Source: Mesostigma viride
Lineage: Eukaryota; Streptophyta; Mesostigmatophyceae; Mesostigmatales; Mesostigmataceae
Direction: 5' to 3'
NCBI GenBank assembly: GCA_009746045.1
Contig: RPFO01000080.1
Span: 8,817,628-8,881,627, forward strand
DNA length: 64,000 bases
In this document: positions 33,701-40,716 of the stretch, one piece after another
Layout: each line of letters opens with the position of its first letter
Position numbering within the stretch: position 1 is the first letter of the stretch
Made by a program: the position numbers and the translations under genes
Notes under the pieces: generated by a model
What the model saw: only the letters and a program-made list of their open reading frames with translations
Database searches by the model: none
Told to the model about the DNA's origin: nothing

Positions 33701-33911
33701 GCCCTACTCCATGCGACATGGTGGGGCAACGTACGACTACCTGCAGGGCGTTTCACTCCCAGACATCCAGAAGCGCGGGCGTTGGCGCCAGTTCAAGTCG
33801 GTGGACCACTACGTGGGCCTGCACCGTGCTCTAGCGGTGCAAGTGCCGCGGTGGGTGTGGTTGCTGGCTGAGGAGTTCCCCCCCGCTCAGTGGAGTTCAC
33901 ACTGGCAGTAG
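30768..33911 (+). pseudogene. Pol of B1: RT, RNase H, 2A and tyrosine recombinase, with two frame breaks
   Basis: The first segment (VRGRGVFPLP..., GLNWMWGG, CTAAQQAALQGLEIAAQ) is in the -1 frame to Gag and open to 31285. The RT continues in a different frame from a run of seven C (31252-31258). A second break near 32119 is a 1-bp deletion relative to B2. Landmarks are KTDLETYYYRF, MIDDLG, GLVVNEKK, LGIEFHQDG, then RNase H SDASS, INEKE, LVDNTA and NPADAPSR, the 2A motif at 32982-33008, and recombinase YLRIGEAF, YSMRHGGAT, RGRW and VDHYVGLHRA. The frame from 32127 to 33911 is open. Confidence 0.88.
32982..33008 (+). other. 2A ribosome-skipping motif, B1
   Basis: GDVESNPGP preceded by WVRDLTAD. 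It fits the D-V/I-E-x-NPG|P consensus. The predicted skip is between Gly and the last Pro (33005|33006), which releases the recombinase with an N-terminal Pro. Confidence 0.85.
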
Positions 33912-33989
33912 CCAGTGTGGGGATGCGCCTGCCCCGGTCTAGGCCGGGGGGCGCAGTATAAAACGATGCAGCTCCGTTGGAGGAGTCGG

Positions 33990-34198
33990 CAGGGCGCACT
34001 CCAGCGGACACGCTGGGGCCCTGCTGGTTTTGGGCGTCGCGCCATCATCCTGATTTCCGGTTTGGCTCAACTTCGACCGTATCCTGCCTTGGACAGAGCC
34101 GGCGGGGCGCACTCTAGTGGATACACTAGGGCTCTGCGGGTACCTGCGTTGACAGGTGCAGGGGAGGCGCACTCTAGCAGCCACGCTAGGGCTTCCCC
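33990..34198 (+). ncRNA. Three tandem covarying hairpins, B1 3' region
   Basis: H1 33990-34023, H2 34094-34136, H3 34161-34198. Each has an outer stem, a shared GCACT bulge, an inner stem and a GAYA or similar loop. Inner stems are CCAGCG/CGCTGG, CTAGTG/CACTAG and CTAGC/GCTAG. Outer stems are CAGGGC/GCCCTG, CAGAGCC/GGCTCTG and GGGGAGGC/GCTTCCCC. Both sides change together. Confidence 0.75.
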
Positions 34199-34246
34199 CT
34201 CTACAACCACTCCAGATGCGGCCGGGGACGGCCAGGTTGGAGATGC

Positions 34247-34402
34247 GGGTGTTATATGGTGGCAGCCGCCTGGGACTTGCGCACAATTTGCCAGTCTCTC
34301 GGTCTACCAAGGCCTGCAAGCGGCTTAAGCATATAATTTTGCAATAAACAAGTTCTGGTGCCTTCTCAAACAAAGTGAACCTGAAAGCATGCACAGAGGA
34401 TG
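34247..34402 (+). repeat. Segment S of B1 (3' untranslated, AATAAA)
   Basis: It starts GGGTGTTATATGGTGGCAGC, contains GCAATAAACAAGTTCTGG and ends CAGAGGATG directly before R. It also occurs at 34925-35078 and 39921-40076; element C has a diverged version. It probably holds the polyadenylation signal. Confidence 0.8.
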
Positions 34403-34875
34403 GTTGATCTTACGATCTGGATTCCCTGATTTGCGACTAAGGGGAGCGGAGTGCGAGTCGGTGCCGCTGCCTCATGGCTGATCTGCGAGAAATGCTCCTG
34501 GAAAGGGTGAAAGTCCCTGCAAATGACCTCTGGACTGCTTCCAAGTACTTGGATGTAGTTCAAAGTACTTCATTGGTACTACAGGGTAGTACAATCTACT
34601 TCAAACTAGTTCAAACTAGCTCAGGCTAGTAAAGATTCGTTCAGGTGTAGCACAACCTGCCTAGGAGGTGGTATGACCACCTGGGTTGAAGTAGACAGTG
34701 ACTAAACGTAGTACAATGTCGAAAGAATCAGTACAAATGGGTTCTTTGTAGTACAACTGTTCAGTGGCACCTGGGCGCCGCGCCAGTATTGTACTGGACT
34801 TGCATCCGTCACCGTGCGCATGCAATGCAGCCAATTTATTGAGGAAGACATGGCGGCGCATGCTTTATCAGTTTT
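34403..34875 (+). repeat. Terminal direct repeat R, 3' copy of B1
   Basis: Matches 18678-19142 apart from an 8-bp indel and a few substitutions. A CCCACCC-rich tail to about 34898 follows; the same tail follows R at 40549 but not the 5' copies. Confidence 0.9.
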
Positions 34876-34924
34876 CCCCACCCACCCACCCTCTTTTGTT
34901 TGTTTGTTCGTTTGTTGTCTCTGG

Positions 34925-35078
34925 GGGTGTTATATGGTGGCAGCCGCCTGGGACTTGCGCACCATTTGCCAGTCTCTCGGTCTACCAAGGCCTGCAAGCG
35001 GCTTAAGCATATAATTTTGCAATAAACAAGTTCTGGTGCCTTCTCAAACAAAGTGAACCTGAAAGCATGCACAGAGGA
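34925..35078 (+). repeat. Second copy of segment S beyond R
   Basis: Nearly identical to 34247-34400 but not followed by R. With R it forms an S-R-S arrangement like the B1-A2-B2 end of split-direct-repeat (PAT/Ngaro-type) elements. It could instead be the stump of another element. Confidence 0.75.
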
Positions 35079-35129
35079 GTGGTGGTGGATGTGTACAAAG
35101 ACCAAGTAGCATCCCGTTTTCAGCGCCTT

Positions 35130-35642
35130 GTCCAGTTGGATAGGTGACGTGGGGCTTATGAGCCCAATGTGGGGCATGATGTTTGGCTGCACAAGGAAGG
35201 TGCCCTGGGTAAGCCTGGCAGGTGGCTTGGTCCAGCCAAGGTCATTTCTTGTGATGCTGCTATGCGTAAATGCGTGGTGGACTATGAGGGCACTGAGGTC
35301 ACTATGGCTTGGAATAGGGTGAAGCCCTACATGCGTGATGTGGAGGCTTGGTCTAGAGTGTTGGAGTTGTACTCCGAACCTAGCAGGCTCTCTAGCACTG
35401 TGACTCCTCCTTCCTCTTCGGCTCCTGTATGTGGCAATGCAGGGGACAGCGGTACTGGCGCGCCTAGTGGGGCAGCTGAGTTGGAGTTGCAGAGTGGGGA
35501 CTATGATGACGATGTTGCTGTGGTAGCACACCACTTACACACCCTAGGGGTAGAACAGGCAGAGAGCTTGCGCGACAGCTTGCCTAACCTCCCCCCTTCT
35601 GGCGTTGGTCGGGAGGATCCCTGCGTTGGTAGGGATCGATAG
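35130..35642 (+). pseudogene. Integrase C-terminal-like fragment of an LTR retrotransposon
   Basis: The frame (ORF from about 35169) reads HDVWLHKEGALGKPGRWLGP, then AKVISCD...CVVDYEGTEV, then AWNRVKPY. This resembles the SH3-like C-terminal domain of retroviral-type integrases, in which W-x-GPAKV and a final RV-x-PY recur. It is followed by a Ser/Pro-rich acidic tail. Catalytic integrase domains are not present upstream, so the fragment is truncated. Assignment rests on this short motif only. Confidence 0.4.
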
Positions 35643-35920
35643 TACTCAGGGCAGTTCGTGTCTTGAGCGCCCAAGCCGTAAGGGCTTTCTCACCCTTGCT
35701 GTAGAAAGGTTGATGTGTAAACCTCCTACAGAGGCTTTGCAAAATCCCGTCAAGGCAGCGATGGTATCCGCATTTGGTACCTTGGGTGATCAGCATGGTA
35801 TGAGGATGTTGGTAGATACGCAGGCGAGAACCTCCATAGAATCCCTGCACTACAATCCTGTGAGACCCTCAGTGCACTGGGAGTGTGTGACTGATTTTGC
35901 TGGCTCAACGAAGTTCCCTG
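35643..35920 (+). pseudogene. Retropepsin-like fragment, N-terminal half, split by B2
   Basis: RMLVDTQARTSI resembles the catalytic D-T-G-A/S motif of retroviral-type aspartic proteases, with Gln in place of Gly, which should impair it. The coding sequence is broken at 35920 by element B2 and appears to resume at about 40577 (SHGVIDVNVLG...GPPILGQNFL), where ILGxxFL is the second retropepsin landmark. It belongs to an old LTR retrotransposon. Confidence 0.5.
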
Positions 35921-36392
35921 GTTGATCTTACGATCTGGATTCCCTGATTTGCGACTAAGGGGAGCGGAGTGCGAGTCGGTGCCGCTGCCTCATGGCTGAT
36001 CTGCGAGAAATGCTCCTGGAAAGGGTGAAAGTCCCTGAAAATGACCTCTGGACTGTTTCCAAGTACTTGGATGTAGTTCAAAGTACTTCATTGGTACTAC
36101 AGGGTAGTACAATCTACTTCAAACTAGTTCAAACTAGCTCAGGCTGGTAAAGATTCGTTCAGGTGTAGCACAACCTGCCTAGGAGGTGGTATGACCACCT
36201 GGGTTGAAGTAGACAGTGACTAAACGTAGTACAATGTCGAAAGAATCAGTACAAGTGGGTTCTTTGTAGTACAACTGTTCAGTGGCACCTGGGCGCCGCG
36301 CCAGTACTGTACCGGACTTGCATCCGTCACCGTGCGCATGCAATGCAGCCAATTTATTGAGGAAGACATGGCGGCGCATGCTTTATCAGTTT
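35921..36392 (+). repeat. Terminal direct repeat R, 5' copy of B2
   Basis: Begins GTTGATCTTACGATCTGG and ends ATCAGTTT. Joined directly to the last codons of gag by an internal deletion. Confidence 0.9.
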
Positions 36393-36442
36393 AGGAGGAC
36401 AAGGCGGAGGGAGGAGTGGCGGGCTCTTCCCAGAAGAAGTGA
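36393..36442 (+). pseudogene. Last codons of gag in B2
   Basis: EDKAEGGVAGSSQKK and a TGA (36440-36442) correspond to the KVDGGAVASSSASNKQK end of Gag in B1. All upstream gag sequence is missing. Confidence 0.65.
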
Positions 36443-36960
36443 GAGGGCGAGGTGTATTCCCCCTCCCAGAGGTGGCCATCAAGCCCCTCGACCGCGCGCG
36501 CCTACGGTCCCGACGTAGGTATCAGCGGGCCATGCGGCGGCGGGCCCTGCTCCTGCGCAGCGCGCGAATCGTGGATGGCCTCAACTGGTTGTGGAGGGGA
36601 GCACAGGAACCGCCTGAAACGGGTCCTGTCGGTGGCATGCGGATGGCTTTGCCCGCACCTGTTGCCCAGGAGCCCGCGGGTTGCGGTACCAGCGGGGTGT
36701 CCTTAGTGACCCCCTGCACTGCGGCCCAGCAGGCGGCCCTACAAGGGCTGGAGATTGCCGCCCAGGTCCATGAGCGCCGGCTGAGAGCCGTAGCGGCAGA
36801 GGACCTGGTGCATGACGTTGAGTCTGGGCCCTATGGGCCCGACGGGCAATATGAAATAATTGCCCCGGAGAGACTTGCGCTGCCCGCGGGCGGAGTGGCG
36901 GGCAACGTGCCGCTGATGGACTGCCTCCCCCCCAGTGGAGGGAGGTATATGGCAATATAA
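36439..36960 (+). CDS. Pol of B2, N-terminal region upstream of the RT
   Basis: Open in the -1 frame relative to the gag remnant, overlapping its TGA; a GTG, not an ATG, lies at the overlap. It has a basic, helical block (RLRSRRRYQRAMRRRALLLR, GLNWLWRG) and TAAQQAALQGLEIAAQVHER, both conserved in all copies here. It ends at 36960 because of a run of seven C (36927-36933). After a -1 step there the chain would read QWREVYGNIKNILREE and join the 871-codon frame. In element C the same junction is continuous without any step. Role unknown, perhaps an RT connection or RNA-binding segment. Confidence 0.6.
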   Translation: MRGRGVFPLPEVAIKPLDRARLRSRRRYQRAMRRRALLLRSARIVDGLNWLWRGAQEPPETGPVGGMRMALPAPVAQEPAGCGTSGVSLVTPCTAAQQAALQGLEIAAQVHERRLRAVAAEDLVHDVESGPYGPDGQYEIIAPERLALPAGGVAGNVPLMDCLPPSGGRYMAI

Positions 36961-36968
36961 AAAATATT

Positions 36969-39584
36969 TTGAGGGAAGAGGCAGCGCAGCCAGGGCGTCG
37001 ACGGCGAGTAACGCATGGCTGTGCGAGCGACACGGAGTACGCGCGCCTGAGCGTGCGGCTGGCGGAGACGGGGATGACAGAGTATAGCGAGGAGGAACCA
37101 CCGGTCACCAACGGCCTGTTCGGCGTGCCCAAGCGCGATCCAGGGGTGGTGGACCCGTCAGCCCAGCGCCAGCGACTCATCTGCAACATGGTGCAGAGCA
37201 ACGACAAGTTCCTCACCCCTGGCAGCTGTTACCTGCCAGATGTGGGGGCGGTGGCCGAGATGGCAGGGGGCGCGCCCAGCTACTCGAGTAAAACGGACCT
37301 GGAGACGTACTACTACCGCTTCTCTGTGCCAACGGAGTGGCGGAAGTGGTTCGCGCTGCCCCCAGTCTGGTCAGACGAGGTCGGCCAACCAGGGGAGCGC
37401 CGCCGGCTCTATCCCAGGTTCCGTGTTCTGGTGATGGGGTGGTCCCACTCGGTCCTGCTGGCGCAGGTGGCGCACATGCAGACCCTGTTCGGGCCGGGGA
37501 AGCTGAACCCCGGGCTGAGTGTGAGCGTCCCGATGCATCAGCTCGGGGTGCGCACAGTGCGTGAGGGAGGACGGGAGTGGATGGAGTTGGTGGGGGCCGC
37601 CGAGCTTGACTGGCAGCTGCTGCCCGAGGACCCTCCTCGGCCGGCGCAGTTGGTCATGATCGACGATCTGGGCACCACACACGCGCGCAGCGCAGCGGAG
37701 GCGAACGCGCTGCTGGACCGCGCATGCACCGAGTGCTACGCGCCAGCTGGCCTGGTGGTGAATGAGAAAAAGGTCGAGCGGGCGCGAGAGGGCCAAGCTG
37801 TGGAGATCCTGGGCATCGAGTTTCACCAAGATGGGAGCTTGTGGCCGTCAGCGAAGCGACTAGCCCTCCTCGTCCATGACACTGAGGCGGTGCTGGCCCG
37901 GGGACGAGCAAGCTACCATGAGCTGGCCTCCCTACTGGGACGCTGGGTATGGATCCAACTGCTTCGCAGGAGTCTGCTAAGCATCTGGTTCCATGCCTAC
38001 AGGATGCTCCACCAAGTGCTGGCCCTCCGCAAGGGAGGACGCTTCCAACTCTGGGCAAGTGTGCGCCGGGAGCTCTGGGCGGCTGTCTGCCTGGCTCCCC
38101 TGGTGCATGCGCAGCGCAACCAGCCGCTAGACACCACCGTCGTGGCCAGTGACGCGTCGAGCCGGGGCTCCGGTGTGGTGTACGCCCGTCTGGCAGAGGC
38201 AGACGTGAAAGCTTTGTCCAACTGCCGTGAGATGAAGGGGTGGAAGACTCTGTGTGTCGGGTCGGAAGAGGTCGGTGTGGAGCGAACGGGGGAGAGGGAA
38301 CATCGGGCGGTGGCGACCGCCCGCTGGCGTGTGGCGGTGAAACACCGGTGGAGGGACGCGGGGGCGCACATCAATGAGAAAGAGGCGCGCGCAGCCGTGC
38401 AGAGCCTGGGGTGGGGGCTGCGCACGCGGGCGCGGTGGGGGCGACGGCACGTACGGCTGGTGGATAGCTCCGCCGTTCTGGGCGCAGTGGTGAAGGGGCG
38501 GTCATCATCTTACCGCCTCAACACGTGGTGCCGCCGCGCTGCCGCCCTGGGCTGTGCCAGCAACACCAGGTACCACTGGGTGTACATCCGCTCGGAGCGA
38601 AACCCCGCGGACGCGCCCAGCCGGGGCCGGTGGGTGCGGGACCTTACCGCCGATGGCGATGTGGAGAGTAACCCGGGGCCTGGAGGGCGGCAGGAGCTAC
38701 TGGAGAGCACCGTGCTGCCCGCGACCCTGCGCAGCTACCATCGCGCAGTGATCGCGTACCTCCTGTGGGCTGAGCCCTATGGTGCTGTACCGCCGGAGGA
38801 AGCGGAGAGCGTGTTCTGCGAGTGGCTCGTGTCTGTCTACGAGGATGGAGGGGGAGCAGGGCGTTCCATGTGCATGAGGGCGCTGTGTGGGCTGCAACTG
38901 TACTACCCCAGCCAAGTGCAGGGGTGGCGCGAGGCCCGCCGGCTCCTCTACGGGTGGCAGCGACGCGTGCAAACGCATAGCCCCAATCCGGTGCCGTGGG
39001 AGCTGCTCTACCTGGTGGTGCAGATCCTCCGCTGGCAGGGGGCGCCCATGGCAGCAGCCGTGTGCGTCATCACTTTCCAGCAATACCTGCGCATCGGGGA
39101 GGCCTTCAAGCTCCGAGTGGGGGACGTGGCGCTGCGCGGCGACCGTCGCCTGGGGCAGCGAGGCCTGGGCGCGCTTCTTCTGCGGGATCCCAAGACAGCC
39201 AAGGGGGGTGCACAGGCGGTGGTGGTGCAGGATCCCCTCTCGCTGTACGTGCTCGAGCGCCTGTGCGCTGGGCGGGAGCCCGAGGAGCCCTTGTTTGGGA
39301 GCCTCAACTACAGCCAGTTCTCTCGTCGGTGGCACGCGGCGTGGGATGTTCTGGGCCTGCGGGGGATGTTTCCGCCCTACTCCATGCGACATGGTGGGGC
39401 AACGTACGACTACCTGCAGGGCGTTTCACTCCCAGACATCCAGAAGCGCGGGCGTTGGCGCCAGTTCAAGTCGGTGGACCACTACGTGGGCCTGCACCGT
39501 GCTCTAGCGGTGCAAGTGCCGCGGTGGGTGTGGTTGCTGGCTGAGGAGTTCCCCCCCGCTCAGTGGAGTTCACACTGGCAGTAG
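36969..39584 (+). CDS. Pol of B2: reverse transcriptase, RNase H, 2A, tyrosine recombinase (871 codons)
   Basis: The frame is open from a TTG and has no ATG start of its own, so translation must come from the upstream frame. RT: Asp in SSKTDLETYYY (110), catalytic IDD (231-233), GLVVNEKK (261-268), EILGIEF (279-285). RNase H: SDAS (Asp395), INEKE (469-472), LVDSS (Asp499), NPADAPSR (Asp548). The 2A motif GDVESNPGP ends at Pro571. Recombinase (571-871): Arg708 in YLRIGEAF, Lys742/745, YSMRHGG (Arg807, with Tyr instead of the usual His at 804), Trp830 and nucleophile Tyr839 in DHYVGLH. Domain order is that of DIRS-type elements. This is the best-preserved copy. It probably yields RT-RNase H and recombinase as separate proteins through the 2A. 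Confidence 0.92.
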   Translation: MREEAAQPGRRRRVTHGCASDTEYARLSVRLAETGMTEYSEEEPPVTNGLFGVPKRDPGVVDPSAQRQRLICNMVQSNDKFLTPGSCYLPDVGAVAEMAGGAPSYSSKTDLETYYYRFSVPTEWRKWFALPPVWSDEVGQPGERRRLYPRFRVLVMGWSHSVLLAQVAHMQTLFGPGKLNPGLSVSVPMHQLGVRTVREGGREWMELVGAAELDWQLLPEDPPRPAQLVMIDDLGTTHARSAAEANALLDRACTECYAPAGLVVNEKKVERAREGQAVEILGIEFHQDGSLWPSAKRLALLVHDTEAVLARGRASYHELASLLGRWVWIQLLRRSLLSIWFHAYRMLHQVLALRKGGRFQLWASVRRELWAAVCLAPLVHAQRNQPLDTTVVASDASSRGSGVVYARLAEADVKALSNCREMKGWKTLCVGSEEVGVERTGEREHRAVATARWRVAVKHRWRDAGAHINEKEARAAVQSLGWGLRTRARWGRRHVRLVDSSAVLGAVVKGRSSSYRLNTWCRRAAALGCASNTRYHWVYIRSERNPADAPSRGRWVRDLTADGDVESNPGPGGRQELLESTVLPATLRSYHRAVIAYLLWAEPYGAVPPEEAESVFCEWLVSVYEDGGGAGRSMCMRALCGLQLYYPSQVQGWREARRLLYGWQRRVQTHSPNPVPWELLYLVVQILRWQGAPMAAAVCVITFQQYLRIGEAFKLRVGDVALRGDRRLGQRGLGALLLRDPKTAKGGAQAVVVQDPLSLYVLERLCAGREPEEPLFGSLNYSQFSRRWHAAWDVLGLRGMFPPYSMRHGGATYDYLQGVSLPDIQKRGRWRQFKSVDHYVGLHRALAVQVPRWVWLLAEEFPPAQWSSHWQ
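38655..38681 (+). other. 2A ribosome-skipping motif, B2
   Basis: GDVESNPGP at residues 563-571 of the open pol frame, between the RNase H NPADAPSR and the recombinase. The predicted skip lies between bases 38678 and 38679, leaving a 301-residue recombinase. Confidence 0.88.
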
Positions 39585-39663
39585 CCAGTGTGGGGATGCG
39601 CCTGCCCCGGTCTAGGCCGGGGGGGCGCAGTATAAAACGATGCAGCTCCGTTGGAGGAGTCGG

Positions 39664-39872
39664 CAGGGCGCACTCCAGTGGACACGCTGGGGCCCTGCTG
39701 GTTTTGGGCGTCGCGCCATCATCCTGATTTCCGGTTTGGCTCACCTTCGACCGTATCCTGCCTTGGACAGAGCCGGCGGGGCGCACTCTAGTGGATACAC
39801 TAGGGCTCTGCGGGTACCTGCGTTGACAGGTGCAGGGGAGGCGCACTCTAGCAGCCACGCTAGGGCTTCCCC
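39664..39872 (+). ncRNA. Three tandem covarying hairpins, B2 3' region
   Basis: H1 39664-39697, H2 39768-39810, H3 39835-39872. Same as in B1, except that the H1 inner stem reads CCAGTG/CGCTGG, a C-to-T change that still pairs as G-U in RNA. Confidence 0.75.
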
Positions 39873-39920
39873 CTCTACAACCACTCCAGATGCGGCCGGG
39901 GACGGCCAGGTTGGAGATGC

Positions 39921-40076
39921 GGGTGTTATATGGTGGCAGCCGCCTGGGACTTGCGCACAATTTGCCAGTCTCTCGGTCTACCAAGGCCTGCAAGCGGCTT
40001 AAGCATATAATTTTGCAATAAACAAGTTCTGGTGCCTTCTCAAACAAAGTGAACCTGAAAGCATGCACAGAGGATG
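39921..40076 (+). repeat. Segment S of B2
   Basis: Same as 34247-34402, with AATAAA near 40017. Confidence 0.8.
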
Positions 40077-40549
40077 GTTGATCTTACGATCTGGATTCCC
40101 TGATTTGCGACTAAGGGGAGCGGAGTGCGAGTCGGTGCCGCTGCCTCATGGCTGATCTGCGAGAAATGCTCCTGGAAAGGGTGAAAGTCCCTGAAAATGA
40201 CCTCTGGACTGTTTCCAAGTACTTGGATGTAGTTCAAAGTACTTCATTGGTACTACAGGGTAGTACAATCTACTTCAAACTAGTTCAAACTAGCTCAGGC
40301 TAGTAAAGATTCGTTCAGGTGTAGCACAACCTGCCTAGGAGGTGGTATGACCACCTGGGTTGAAGTAGACAGTGACTAAACGTAGTACAATGTCGAAAGA
40401 ATCAGTACAAGTGGGTTCTTTGTAGTACAACTGTTCAGTGGCACCTGGGCGCCGCGCCAGTACTGTACCGGACTTGCATCCGTCACCGTGCGCATGCAAT
40501 GCAGCCAATTTATTGAGGAAGACATGGCGGCGCATGCTTTATCAGTTTT
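40077..40549 (+). repeat. Terminal direct repeat R, 3' copy of B2
   Basis: Followed by a CCCACCC-rich, T-rich tail to about 40575, where the split retropepsin frame resumes. Confidence 0.9.
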
Positions 40550-40576
40550 CCCCACCCACCCACCCTCTTTTTTTTG

Positions 40577-40716
40577 TTTCACATGGTGTCATTGATGTCA
40601 ATGTGCTGGGGGTGCTAGTTGAGTTTTGCGTGGTGGAAGGGTATAGTGGTCCACCAATCCTTGGTCAGAACTTCCTTGTACGGGAGGATGTTATTGCAAC
40701 TCAGACTATAATTTAA
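40577..40716 (+). pseudogene. Retropepsin-like fragment, C-terminal half
   Basis: SHGVIDVNVLGVLVEFCVVE then GPPILGQNFL then a stop at 40714-40716. ILGxxFL is typical near the second half of retroviral-type proteases. Removing B2 joins it to the fragment ending at 35920. Confidence 0.5.

Larger units (their letters stand above)
18678..34898 (+). mobile_element. Element B1: YR retrotransposon carrying a 9.6-kb insertion
   Basis: The order is terminal repeat R (18678-19142), gag 5' part, inverted-repeat cargo (20272-29902), gag 3' part, pol with RT, RNase H, 2A and tyrosine recombinase, a 3' region with three hairpins, segment S, terminal repeat R (34403-34875) and a CCCACCC tail. R copies are direct, as in LTRs, but no integrase or protease is present and the recombinase replaces them. 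The second S copy at 34925-35078 may be a further part of the terminus. Without the cargo it would be about 6.6 kb. Pol carries frame breaks, so this copy is not autonomous. Confidence 0.88.
35921..40575 (+). mobile_element. Element B2: gag-deleted YR retrotransposon with open RT-RH-2A-YR
   Basis: R (35921-36392), a scrap of gag, pol, hairpins, S, R (40077-40549) and a CCCACCC/T-rich tail. The two R copies share private variants (GAAAATGACC, GGACTGTTTCC, CAAGTGGG) absent from the B1 and B3 copies and differ at only about one internal site, so the insertion looks recent. It lies inside a retropepsin reading frame. Pol from 36969 is uninterrupted for 871 codons. With nearly all gag deleted it would need Gag in trans. 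Confidence 0.9.
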
